In this document: positions 27,114 to 35,497 of the stretch, piece by piece
Layout of the letters: every line of letters begins with the position of its first letter
Position numbering within the stretch: the first letter of the stretch is position 1
Origin: Bryobacterales bacterium
GTDB taxonomy: Bacteria > Acidobacteriota > Terriglobia > Bryobacterales > UBA6623
Reading direction: 5' to 3'
Length of the DNA stretch: 64,000 nt
Assembly (NCBI GenBank): GCA_028819215.1
Contig: JAPPMG010000096.1
Location: 189,318-253,317 of the forward strand
Made by a program: the position numbers and the translations under genes
The notes under the pieces: model-generated
Database searches by the model: none
The model's input: only the letters and a program-made list of their open reading frames with translations
What the model was told of the DNA's origin: nothing

Positions 27114-29780
27114 ATGTTTCCGCCACGACTCGTTTTCGCTCCACTTCTTCTTCTGGCTGTTGCCGAGTGGGCGGCTGCGGCCCCAGCAATCGGGATCCGC
27201 AGCGTGACGAACGGCATCTCGCTCGCGGACCCGCCGGCGACCGTGCCACGGGGCGGCATCCTCACGATTCGCGGAGAGGGCCTTGCCGGGGCGCACATCG
27301 GCGCGGAGAGCCTGCCCCTGCCGGTGGCTCTCGGGGACCCGGTCGTCGAGGTCCTGATCAATGGCACGGCAGCACCGCTCTTTTTCGTCTCCCCGATGCA
27401 GATCAATGCGCAGATTCCTTGGGAGACACCCACCGGCCAAGCTGAGGTCGTGGTTCGCGTGGGCGAGGAGTCGAGCGCACCGATATCGGTTCAGGTGGCC
27501 ACGATCAACGTGGCTTTGGTCCGGCACGACGGAACCAGCGCCCCGATCGCGGAGAGTGCGACTCTCCCGACGGACGCGCCGCCCGAGCCAGCGAGCTCTG
27601 CCCCGATCGCCCTAGGTTCCCCAGGCGAGCCGCCGTCCGGGACCGGTGTCTTGCTGGAGGCCACCGCAGCGATTAGTGCGGGCAGCATCATCCGCGTGTT
27701 CGCCTCCGGGATCGGCGAAACGACGCCGGCTCTCGCGACGGGATCAGCCGCCGCCGACACGACCTATGCGATGAATCCTCCGCAGCGCGCGTTCCTCGGC
27801 GGCCTTCCCGTCGAGAGCCTGTCCGTCGTGCCGTCAACGGACCTAGTCGGCGTCTATCAGATGACGTTCAGCGTCCCTGAGATGGCCAGGCCCACGGAGG
27901 CTTACCGCTGGGTCTCCGGCAACCAGGGCGCCTCGGGCGTGATGGGGCCCATCAATGAGCCCGCCGCACGCTACATGGCGGTGCCGGCCGGCGTGACCTC
28001 GGCGGACCGGATCCAACTGAGCACACTCAACCCGTACTTCGCCTCCCTGAGCGGGGCTTTGGACAGCAACCAAGGCTGCTATCCCGACGTGCACCTGATG
28101 GACTTCCGCCGCGACTCTGTGACAACGCTCACTGAATGCCTGTTGCCCTCCTGGCCGAACGCTCCGAACCCCAACGTCCAGCACCGACCGTTCGAGAGCG
28201 CGGCCAACAGCAGCGTGCTGGCAGCGCTCGTGGCACCGGACGCAGCTCTTGCCGCGGGCCTGTCCGACGAGCTGCTTGTGGTGGACACCGCAGCCGGGGC
28301 CAGTGAGACGGTCGCGATCGAAGGCGGCACACTCCGGCTCCAGATTGGAACAGGGAACAGCAGCACGCTGCGGCTGGAACGGCCCAGCGCAGAGTCCGGC
28401 AACGTGGTGGTCGACCTTTCCGGCACAATCGTGGGCGAAGACGAGGGAAGCGCTGCAGCATTGCCCAGTCCGCTGGTAGTGGGCGACCTGCGATACAACC
28501 TCGCGCAAGGCTGGAATTTTCCCCGCGGGCACCGTTTTCGCGTCTTGGGCCCGGATTCCCTCGCCGACGGCTTGGGGCCACAAGCGGTCCTGTTCGACGC
28601 GGACGCGAACGCCGTCGCCCAGGTCCCGTTCCCGGACGGCTGGGATCCGATCGAGCCTCCGCGGCGGCTGAACGCGAACGGGGACCCGGTCGGCGCACTG
28701 TCGCTTGCCCCGGTCAGCGGCGGATTCGCTGGCCAGACGACAGCCTACGTGGCTGCGCGCAAGTCGGATCGGACCCGGGACGGCATTGTCGCCTTCGAGA
28801 TTGTCTTGCCGCCCGCCCCAGCTCCCGATGCCCCGGATGCTCCGGCAGCGACCGCGACGATGACCGCTGCAGCCATCGAGTTCCCGTCGGGAGTCTTTGC
28901 GGCCAACTGCACCAACGCGGTTCGCTGGCTCAGGGTCCCGGCGACGCGGACCCTCGCGATCGTGGGCTCCGACCAGCTCCTTTACGACTTCGCCGAACCG
29001 CGCGAGGGCCGGCTCTGCGCCGGGGACCGGGTGCTGCTCTTCGACACCGAGTCGCGGGACCTCACTCAGATCACGCCCGGCGATGACGTGCGGCTCGATG
29101 CTTGGCTCAGGGGCACTGTCAACAGCTACCTGTATTTCGGGGACGGCGCGCGCGAAGTGGCCTACATGGCATCGACGCGAATTCATGTCATCGATGCCGT
29201 GACGGGCGACTACCGGAACATCGTGTTCCCGAGCGACGCGGAGGGAACGCCCATGGGCATCCCGTACAACAACCAGCAAACACAGCACCTCTTCAGCGAA
29301 AGCAAGCTGGTGGCGCTCGCGACCGTCGGCGAACCCAGGGTCAACAACCAAGGGATCCTGCTCCAGCCGTTCGCGGGTGACGCGGGCCTGCTGGTCGTGG
29401 ACTTGGAAGCTGCTTCTGCCACCCACCTAGCGCTTCCCGAAGGATTCGAGCGCATTGAACCAGGCACCTTCCAGCTGATCCAGCAAGGCCGGCGCGGCTT
29501 CGGAATGATGCCCTTGGTCGGACGAGCATTCGCCAACGTGCGGCGGACTGGCGGCGGAGCGTTTCCGGGAACAGGCATCGTGACTTGGGACCTTGCCACA
29601 GCAGCGCCGACGGTGGTTGCGCTGCCGGACGGAGCGTACTCGACGGTCCGGCCGCTGGGCGGGCCCGGTGCCAACCAGCGACCCTTCCTGTGGGACTTCA
29701 AGGAAGGCTCCGGAGCGTTCGCTTTCGGTGTGTACAACGAAGCGAGGGGTCTGATGGGCGTCGCGGTTGTAGGCCCGTAG
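27114..29780 (+). CDS. secreted protein with Solibacter-type (TIGR03437) domain
   Basis: An 888-aa exported protein (signal peptide ending AEWAAAAP). Residues ~20-290 match the TIGR03437 pattern: SVTNGISL..., VPRGGILTIRGEGL and APLFFVSPMQINAQIPWETP, the hallmark of a family abundant in Solibacter-type Acidobacteria and normally placed at the C-terminus; here it is N-terminal. The remaining ~600 residues are beta-rich and of unknown function. The ATG at 27114 follows a GCGAGG ribosome-binding site; a TTG two codons earlier is possible. It is the last host gene before the prophage. Confidence 0.8.
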   Translation: MFPPRLVFAPLLLLAVAEWAAAAPAIGIRSVTNGISLADPPATVPRGGILTIRGEGLAGAHIGAESLPLPVALGDPVVEVLINGTAAPLFFVSPMQINAQIPWETPTGQAEVVVRVGEESSAPISVQVATINVALVRHDGTSAPIAESATLPTDAPPEPASSAPIALGSPGEPPSGTGVLLEATAAISAGSIIRVFASGIGETTPALATGSAAADTTYAMNPPQRAFLGGLPVESLSVVPSTDLVGVYQMTFSVPEMARPTEAYRWVSGNQGASGVMGPINEPAARYMAVPAGVTSADRIQLSTLNPYFASLSGALDSNQGCYPDVHLMDFRRDSVTTLTECLLPSWPNAPNPNVQHRPFESAANSSVLAALVAPDAALAAGLSDELLVVDTAAGASETVAIEGGTLRLQIGTGNSSTLRLERPSAESGNVVVDLSGTIVGEDEGSAAALPSPLVVGDLRYNLAQGWNFPRGHRFRVLGPDSLADGLGPQAVLFDADANAVAQVPFPDGWDPIEPPRRLNANGDPVGALSLAPVSGGFAGQTTAYVAARKSDRTRDGIVAFEIVLPPAPAPDAPDAPAATATMTAAAIEFPSGVFAANCTNAVRWLRVPATRTLAIVGSDQLLYDFAEPREGRLCAGDRVLLFDTESRDLTQITPGDDVRLDAWLRGTVNSYLYFGDGAREVAYMASTRIHVIDAVTGDYRNIVFPSDAEGTPMGIPYNNQQTQHLFSESKLVALATVGEPRVNNQGILLQPFAGDAGLLVVDLEAASATHLALPEGFERIEPGTFQLIQQGRRGFGMMPLVGRAFANVRRTGGGAFPGTGIVTWDLATAAPTVVALPDGAYSTVRPLGGPGANQRPFLWDFKEGSGAFAFGVYNEARGLMGVAVVGP

Positions 29781-29868
29781 CCCGCCCTTAGCTAGAGAGC
29801 GTAGCGGCCGCCCTCGGGGCCTGCCAGGGACCAGCGGGCGACTGGACCCCGACACGATGCATGGCCCG

Positions 29869-29912
29869 TGTAAGCGAACACTTGAAATGATATTTTGGAA
29901 CACTTGAAATGA
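29869..29912. repeat. putative prophage terminus with two transposase-binding repeats
   Basis: GAACACTTGAAATGA occurs at 29876-29890 and again at 29898-29912, 22 bp apart. The first copy lies 7 bp inside a TG dinucleotide, the usual terminal bases of Mu-like elements. On the other strand the repeat reads ATTTCAAGTGTTC, reminiscent of the TTTCA core of Mu end sites. The window ends before the other terminus, so the terminal inverted repeat cannot be checked. Confidence 0.6.
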
Positions 29913-29994
29913 ATCCCTAGTTTCTGCGCCCTACTACATGTTGTGTACCGCGTTATCGGAAAAGGTTGCTGGGAAACACCTCCTGAAGGACCCT

Positions 29995-30972
29995 TCAAGC
30001 ATCCTTCAACTCCGCCTCAACGGCCGTTGAATACCCCCGCCGGTCCAGCGTGTGGACCACCCTCCGGCACGTCCAGGAGCCGTCGATGCCATCCCCGAAT
30101 CCGGCCGTCCGCAGCTCCGCCTCGGCCGCCGCCGAGGGGTTCCCAGGGGTCAGGTCTGCGAACAGCGTGACCGCGTCGCGGCCTGACCTGGCCAGCTCCG
30201 CCTTGGCCGCGGCCGCCGCCTCCGAGGCGCTGGCATAGGCCTGCCGCAGGGTCCGCGCCGGGCTCCCCGAGCCGGCCGTCTCGGTCCGCCGCTCTCCCGT
30301 CTCGGGGTCGTGCCAATGCGCGTTCACGGAGGCGTAGGCCTCCCTGTCGGCGATCGTCACGCGCCAGCGCTTGGTGTCGCCGGGGCGGATCTCGATGCGC
30401 GGCATGGGCTTGCCGGTCGCGCTGGAGGCCTCGCCCCGCGGCACGAACAGCAGCCATTCCCCGGCCTGCTTGGCCACCGCGTCGCGGTCCTTGGCGAGGC
30501 GCGTCAGCAGGTGCAGGTCGGACTCCTCGGTCTGGTCCAGGTGCGGGATCGTCTGGGCGCGCAGGGCGGCGCCCACGCGCGCCTTCAGGCCGTGATCGCC
30601 GGCGATCTCGCCGACCAGATCCCCCAGCGAGACGTCGTCCCAGGAGCGCGTCTTCTGCGCCTTCAGCTCTCCTCGCATGTCGGCGCCCTTGGCCCGGATC
30701 GCCAGCGTGGCGGGCGGTCCGGACATCTCGAACTCGTCGACCGTATAGGTGCCGGAGACGACGGCCGGGGCGCCCTCGTAGCCCAGCGATACGGTCATCT
30801 TCGCGCCCCTGGGAGGCAGCCGGATCGCGCCGTCGCGGTTGTCCAGGCGCAGCTCGGCCGAGTCGGACAGGCGGCCCGCTTGATCGGTGACCGTCAGGGC
30901 CAGCCAGCGGTCTCGAGCCAGATCCGTGATGTCTTGGCGACCATCGATGACAATCTGGAATACGGGCTTCAA
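29995..30972 (-). CDS. P2 gpD-like tail/baseplate hub protein
   Basis: A 325-aa protein, the last gene of the prophage late operon. MKPVFQIVIDGRQDITDLARDRWLALTVTD and the SDSAELRLDNRDG motif are typical of the P2 gpD (late control D)/Mu gp45-like hub family that caps the tube and binds the spike. RSWDDVSLGDLVGEIAGDHGL is a LysM-like segment seen in these proteins. It lies 4 bp downstream of gpX. Confidence 0.85.
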   Translation of the reverse strand: MKPVFQIVIDGRQDITDLARDRWLALTVTDQAGRLSDSAELRLDNRDGAIRLPPRGAKMTVSLGYEGAPAVVSGTYTVDEFEMSGPPATLAIRAKGADMRGELKAQKTRSWDDVSLGDLVGEIAGDHGLKARVGAALRAQTIPHLDQTEESDLHLLTRLAKDRDAVAKQAGEWLLFVPRGEASSATGKPMPRIEIRPGDTKRWRVTIADREAYASVNAHWHDPETGERRTETAGSGSPARTLRQAYASASEAAAAAKAELARSGRDAVTLFADLTPGNPSAAAEAELRTAGFGDGIDGSWTCRRVVHTLDRRGYSTAVEAELKDA

Positions 30973-30976
30973 GGCG

Positions 30977-31186
30977 TCACTCCCACAGTCTCACTGTACC
31001 CCTGGAGGGGGACGCCTCTTCCAGTTCCGGCAGTTCGATCCGAACGCCGGCCGGCAGCACCGGCCCGCGATCGGCGAGGCCGGGGTTGGCTTCCAGCACG
31101 GCCTCGGCGGCTCCCGGCCGGGGGCCGTAATGCAGGCGGCAGATCGCGTCGAGCATGTCGCCCTCGGCGGTGACCCAGGCAGCCAT
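30977..31186 (-). CDS. gpX-like tail protein (LysM fold)
   Basis: A 69-aa protein: MAAWVTAEGDMLDAICRLHYG and PGVRIELPEL-like VLPAGVRIELPEL match the P2 gpX family, a small LysM-like protein of the tail. Its ATG overlaps the gpU stop (TAATG). It sits between U and D, exactly as in P2. Confidence 0.85.
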   Translation of the reverse strand: MAAWVTAEGDMLDAICRLHYGPRPGAAEAVLEANPGLADRGPVLPAGVRIELPELEEASPSRGTVRLWE

Positions 31187-32031
31187 TACAGAACTCCTCC
31201 CACGTATCGCAGGGCGGCTTCCGGCGGCTTGAGCACGGCCTCCAGGGCGCCGACCCGCAAGGCCTGGCGGGCCGCGTCCTCGGAGCCGCCGGGCAGGTCT
31301 CGCAAGTACGACTGCACTTCCCTTTCCAGGTCCAGCCGCCCCGCCAGCTGGCGCACCTGCCCGCGCAGCTCGCCGACCGGGCCCGGCAGTGGCGCGCGCC
31401 CGTCCGCCAGCGCGGACAGGACCGCGCCGTAGGGTCCTCCCCGGCCGTCCGCCAGCCCCTCGGGCAGGCCCGGGGGCAGCGAGCCCGCCAGCTGCGAGGG
31501 CAGCTCGGCGGGCAGCGGCAGCTCGGCGGGCAGCTCCAGCGCCAGCTCGGAGGGCAGCGCCTGCGGCAGGGTGGCCACGGTCGCGGAGGCCGCGCTCGCG
31601 ACAGCGGTGTCGCCGCCGAGGAACCCGACCCTGCCGTCGTCTCCGTCCGCTCCGTAATAGGCCAGCCGCACGCTGAACTCGGCCTTGCGCGGAGCGCCTC
31701 CTTCCAGGAAGGCGCTGCCGGTCGCCGAGATCCGCTCGATGACCCACAGCCCGAGGATCTCGCCCGTGCCCATCTGCAGTCTCAGCGGCTCGCCCTTGAG
31801 GGCCTCGGCGCGCAGGGCGTCCAGCTCGGCCTCGGCGCGCCGCCGGACCGGATAGATCGTGCCGCGCAGGTCGATCGTCTCCTCGCCCGGCCCGAGCCAC
31901 TGGCGAGCCGGGGGGCGGCCAATGCGGTCTTGCGGCGGCCAGCGGTATTCGGCCGCTTGGCGCAGCTCGTCATACGGGGCCGAGTCGACGCCGAAGACGT
32001 AGCCCCCGAGCGTCATCAGCTCAGTAGGCAT
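31186..32031 (-). CDS. gpU-like tail terminator/assembly protein
   Basis: A 281-aa protein. The N-terminal ~130 residues (MTLGGYVFGVDSAPYDELRQ, RPPARQWLGPGEETIDLRG and LRLQMGTGEILGLWVIERI) match P2 gpU. The C-terminal ~150 residues are Ala/Leu/Pro-rich low complexity with repeated LPxELP units and may be a phage-specific extension. It overlaps the tape-measure gene stop. Confidence 0.82.
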   Translation of the reverse strand: MPTELMTLGGYVFGVDSAPYDELRQAAEYRWPPQDRIGRPPARQWLGPGEETIDLRGTIYPVRRRAEAELDALRAEALKGEPLRLQMGTGEILGLWVIERISATGSAFLEGGAPRKAEFSVRLAYYGADGDDGRVGFLGGDTAVASAASATVATLPQALPSELALELPAELPLPAELPSQLAGSLPPGLPEGLADGRGGPYGAVLSALADGRAPLPGPVGELRGQVRQLAGRLDLEREVQSYLRDLPGGSEDAARQALRVGALEAVLKPPEAALRYVGGVL

Positions 32032-34303
32032 CGCCGGTCGCCTCCCTGCCGACTAGGGCCTGGCGCGCCTCGATCTCGCGCAGCACGCGCTCGGCGAGGT
32101 CCTGCGCGTCCTCTCCGGGCAGCTGCCGGATGTCGATCCTGTAGTGGTTGTGCACGACCGGCGCCAGGTTCCGCGCTGCCGGGGCGGGCGCCGCGGCAAG
32201 GGGAATCCCGGGTCGCGCGGCCTCGATCGCCGGGCCGGACAGGGCAAGGCCGGCCGCGGCCGTTCCCAGCGCCCTGGCGAGCGGCCGCTGGAGGCCGCCG
32301 GGCCCGGCCCGGCGCACGCCCTCTCCCATGGTCGGCAGGATCGCCATGCCGGACGCGGTCAGCCGCGACAGCGGGCCGGCCCTGGCGTCGGAGCCGGGCA
32401 GCAGGTCGCGCAGCTTGCCGAGAGCGAATTCCAGCGCCTTGAAGGGCAGCCCGACCGCGGCCCTGATGCCCGCGGCCAGCGTCGACAGCAGTTTCTCCCC
32501 CAGGCCGGACCAGTCGATCGACGAGAGCCACTCCCAGGCGGCCGAGAAGGCTTTCTTGACGCCCTCCCACAGCTTGGCAAAGAATCCCTTGATCGGCTCC
32601 CAGTTCTTCCAGATCAGGACACCGGCGATGGCGATCGCGGCCGCCGCGGCCGCGATCGGCCCGGTAATCGCGCCGGCCAGCACGGCGAGGCCCTTCAGCG
32701 CGACCGACGCCAGCGGGACGATGAACCCTCCGAGGCGCAGAAGCCAGCCGGCCAGCTTGCCGAGGCCGGACTTGCCCGCCGCGACTCCCCCGCGGCCTAG
32801 GTCGACGGCCCCCTTCCAGAGCTTGCCGCGCGCCCCCTTCACTGCGCGGTCCGCCCATGCGTCCCTGACGTCGCCGCCGAACTCCCAAGCCGCCTTCCCC
32901 TTGCCGAGCACCCCTCGCGTGAGGCCGGCGCCCAGCTGAAATATCTTGTACGCGGCGAGAAGCTTCAGCACGTTGCCCCATCCGCCGAAAGCCTCGGCGG
33001 CCTTGTTCGCCGCCTTCCAGATCGTCTCGATCCAGCCGCCGATATCCTTCAGCGCCGGCCAGATGTCATCCCTGAGGACCGGCCAGACATCTTGTTCGAA
33101 CACTAGGAATGCATTCTTGAGGGCGTGGCCGATCCTCGCGGCGTATGCCTCCAGATCGCCGCTCTCGTGCATGGCGTCGAGCGCGTCCAGGACGCGGCGA
33201 AGGCGATTCTTGACCAGCTCGAAGGGGCCTGCCTCCATGACCATGTTCTGGAACGTGGTCCACTTGTCGGCCAGGTTCGACATCAAGCCGCTGAAGAGCT
33301 TCATCTTGGCTTCCATCCCGCCGCCGAACTTGCCCTCCATCAGGCTCAGCACCGCGCCCTCGATCGCGTCTCCGGAGTCCTTGGCGACAGTCCTGCTCTC
33401 GCCGTCCAGCGTGAAGGTAACCTCGCCTCCGCTCGTGCGCGCCTTGATGGCGAATTCCTTGAGCCGCTCGTACTCGCCGACCCGTGCGTCCGCGAGCGCC
33501 TCTACGGCTTGGTCCAGGCTCTTGCTCATGCCCGACGCCGTGTCGCCCAGCGTGCGCAGCGCGCCGCCGATGGGATCTATCCCGTACGCTCGCAGCTTGA
33601 CGAAGGCCTCGCCGACTTGGTCGAGCTGATAGGGCGTCCCGGCGGTGAATTTCTCGATCCATTCAAACGACTTCTCCGCCTTGGCGCCGGAGCCTTCGAT
33701 CGTCGCCAGCGTCGACTCCATGTCCTCGAACTTCGAGGCCGTCCCGAAGAAGCCGCGCAGCCCGCGCAGCAGGGCGCCTCCCCCGGCGTAAGCGCCCAGC
33801 GCGCCGACGTGCCCCATCAGGGCCCCGCCCCCGCGCCGGGGGCTTCCGCCCGTCTTGGCCAGCCTGGCTAGCCGCCGCCGCAATCTTTCCGAGGTCCGGT
33901 TGAGGCGCTCCTGTTCGGCGTCCAGGCGCCGGGTGTCCAGGCCCGCCCGGCGCAGGCTCGCGGAGAGATTGCGCAGCTCGCTGCGCTGCCGCTTGTGCGC
34001 GCCCGCCAGCTGGATCGTCTCGCGCCGCGATCGCTCGAATGCCGACTGCAGCTTTTTCGACGGACTCTCGGCCGCCTTCATCTGGCGGCCGAGCTCGGCT
34101 GTGCGCTTCTTGGAGGCGTCCAGCCGCGAGGCCAGCTTGCCCAGGCTGCTCTGCAATCCGGACAGCTTCGCGACCGAGGCCGACTGGTTGCCGAGCCTGG
34201 CCAGGGCCGCCTGCGTGCCGCCTGCCGACCGGGACAGTCCCTTAAGGGGCGCCGTCGCCTTGTCGATCGCGCTCAGGACGATCGCTGCCTTCAGATCCGG
34301 CAT
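32021..34303 (-). CDS. tail tape-measure protein
   Basis: A 760-aa protein. Residues ~1-170 are heptad-rich coiled coil; ~190-350 contain FFGTASKFEDMESTLATIEG and YGIDPIGGALRTLGDTASGM, the usual tape-measure core; ~500-600 are hydrophobic helices (AGAITGPIAAAAAAIAIAGV) followed by WEPIKGFFAKLWEGVK. Its length sets the tail length. It follows E/E' and precedes U, as P2 gene T does. Confidence 0.88.
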   Translation of the reverse strand: MPDLKAAIVLSAIDKATAPLKGLSRSAGGTQAALARLGNQSASVAKLSGLQSSLGKLASRLDASKKRTAELGRQMKAAESPSKKLQSAFERSRRETIQLAGAHKRQRSELRNLSASLRRAGLDTRRLDAEQERLNRTSERLRRRLARLAKTGGSPRRGGGALMGHVGALGAYAGGGALLRGLRGFFGTASKFEDMESTLATIEGSGAKAEKSFEWIEKFTAGTPYQLDQVGEAFVKLRAYGIDPIGGALRTLGDTASGMSKSLDQAVEALADARVGEYERLKEFAIKARTSGGEVTFTLDGESRTVAKDSGDAIEGAVLSLMEGKFGGGMEAKMKLFSGLMSNLADKWTTFQNMVMEAGPFELVKNRLRRVLDALDAMHESGDLEAYAARIGHALKNAFLVFEQDVWPVLRDDIWPALKDIGGWIETIWKAANKAAEAFGGWGNVLKLLAAYKIFQLGAGLTRGVLGKGKAAWEFGGDVRDAWADRAVKGARGKLWKGAVDLGRGGVAAGKSGLGKLAGWLLRLGGFIVPLASVALKGLAVLAGAITGPIAAAAAAIAIAGVLIWKNWEPIKGFFAKLWEGVKKAFSAAWEWLSSIDWSGLGEKLLSTLAAGIRAAVGLPFKALEFALGKLRDLLPGSDARAGPLSRLTASGMAILPTMGEGVRRAGPGGLQRPLARALGTAAAGLALSGPAIEAARPGIPLAAAPAPAARNLAPVVHNHYRIDIRQLPGEDAQDLAERVLREIEARQALVGREATGDAY

Positions 34304-34317
34304 GCTATCCTGTCCCC

Positions 34318-34500
34318 GTGCTCCTTCTCGCCCTGCTGGACAGCGTCATCGCGTGCGCCTGGTTCGCGATCAAGGCCGTTCTGTACCTGCTAGCTTTCTG
34401 CTGGCTGGCGAGCGCGGCGGGCTGGCTCTTGGCCGCTGCGGCAGGGCTCGGCGCCGGCTGGGGGATCCTACAAGCGCTGGCGGACGAGCCGGCCGCCTAG
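34318..34500 (+). CDS. hypothetical antisense small membrane protein
   Basis: A 60-aa open frame on the strand opposite to the tail operon, filling the gap between E' and the tape-measure gene and overlapping the 3' end of E'. It starts at GTG (LLLALLDSVIACAWFAIKAV) and has two hydrophobic stretches (~2-33, 37-52). It is one of very few candidate plus-strand genes in the prophage. GC-rich DNA produces such frames by chance, so support is weak. Confidence 0.3.
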   Translation: MLLLALLDSVIACAWFAIKAVLYLLAFCWLASAAGWLLAAAAGLGAGWGILQALADEPAA

Positions 34501-34907
34501 GCGCGCGTACTCCAAGAGCTCGCCCAGCGGCAATCGCTTGAGTTCGACCAGGTTCCATCCGAACGCTCCTGCCGCGACCGCGATCGTCTCCCGCAGCGTC
34601 CGGGGATCTACAAAAAAGCGCCGGCCGCCTCGGCCGCGCGCGCGAAGTCCGCAGCCTTCAGGGCGCGCACCTCGTCCGGCGACAGCTCCGCCAGCGACGC
34701 CAGCAGGTGCACCATGCGCGTGATCTCCCCGGGATGCTTCCAGCACAGCTCGATATCCAGCGCCGTCGGCTCGCGGAGCGACAGCGACTCCAGCTTGCGA
34801 CCCCCGGCCTCGACCGGGCGCAGCAGGCCCAGCTCGACGGGGAACTCTATCTTCTCGGCAATCACGCCCCCGCTTTCGTTGCGAGGCAGGTCTTCGTACT
34901 TCGTCAT
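34468..34907 (-). CDS. tail assembly chaperone E+E' (-1 frameshift product)
   Basis: gpE runs from 34907 and ends at TAG (34608-34610). Immediately before that stop lies the heptamer T TTT TTG. A -1 slip there continues in the overlapping frame as VDPRTLRETIAVAAGAFGWN then LPLGELLEYARLGG, ending at 34468; this matches the GpE' helix pattern of P2-like phages (A.xFxWxxxxLxxLxLxEL). The fused product would be ~145 aa and act as the chaperone of the tape measure. The same site is used in P2. Confidence 0.78.
34608..34907 (-). CDS. gpE-like tail assembly protein (unshifted product)
   Basis: A 99-aa protein: KIEFPVELGLLRPVEAGGRK, LSLREPTALDIELC and HLLASLAELSPDEVRALKAADF fit the P2 gpE (tail assembly chaperone, TAC) family. 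It lies just after the tube gene, where the P2 E gene sits. Its last codons contain the slippery heptamer. Confidence 0.85.
   Translation of the reverse strand: MTKYEDLPRNESGGVIAEKIEFPVELGLLRPVEAGGRKLESLSLREPTALDIELCWKHPGEITRMVHLLASLAELSPDEVRALKAADFARAAEAAGAFL
34611..34617 (-). other. programmed -1 frameshift slippery site (TTTTTTG)
   Basis: On the coding strand the E frame reads GCT TTT TTG TAG; T TTT TTG is the canonical P2-type slippery heptamer. The -1 frame stays open for another ~47 codons encoding an E'-like helix. Confidence 0.78.
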
Positions 34908-34953
34908 GACTGTGGCTCCTCCGTAACCCGGTCAACTCCTCTCTTGGCGGCCC

Positions 34954-35463
34954 CTACAGGCCCAGCGCCTGGCGCCTGGCGGCCAGCTGGTCGACGCCGT
35001 TGATGACGCGCGTCATGTTCTCGACGTCGATTTCGTGGATCGCCTCCCCGCCGATCTCCAGCTTGTAGTAGCGCAGCGCCAGCGTCACCTTGCAGGGGGC
35101 CTTCTCGCCGGACTTCCACGTGCCCGGGTCGACCTCCTTCATCGAGCCGCGCAGGCTGTAGACAACGGCCTCGACCTCGGTGCCCGCCTCGTTCTCCTGC
35201 GATCCGCGCAGGGTCATCGGCGCCAGGTTGCCCGGCGCCAGCCCGAACAGCTTCAGCGCCTCGCGAGCGGCGTGGGACAGCGTGGCCGTCGCCGTCAGCG
35301 CCTCCATGCCCATGTCGACCTCGACCGGAGCGTCCATGCCGCCGCCGCGGTGCTGCTCGGTCTTGATCGCCAGCTTGGGCGGCTCAAACTCCTCGACGTT
35401 GCCGGCGTAGCCGCGCCCGTCGATGAACAGGTTGACATCCTTGAGCAGTTTCGGGGCTGCCAT
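34954..35463 (-). CDS. major tail tube protein (FII-like)
   Basis: A 169-aa protein. KLLKDVNLFIDGRGYAGNV, EVDMGMEALTATATLSHAA and KVTLALRYYKLEIGGEAIHEIDVENM are the P2 FII contractile-tail tube signatures. It polymerises inside the sheath to form the DNA channel. It follows the sheath gene on the same strand. Confidence 0.92.
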   Translation of the reverse strand: MAAPKLLKDVNLFIDGRGYAGNVEEFEPPKLAIKTEQHRGGGMDAPVEVDMGMEALTATATLSHAAREALKLFGLAPGNLAPMTLRGSQENEAGTEVEAVVYSLRGSMKEVDPGTWKSGEKAPCKVTLALRYYKLEIGGEAIHEIDVENMTRVINGVDQLAARRQALGL

Positions 35464-35497
35464 GATTGAATCCTCCTTGAAGCTCCCTTAAGCCGCC

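Noticed and set aside
27843..29426. 527-codon minus-strand frame opposite the TIGR03437 protein
   Set aside because: The plus-strand protein has a signal peptide and family motif; the antisense frame is His/Arg-rich and featureless.
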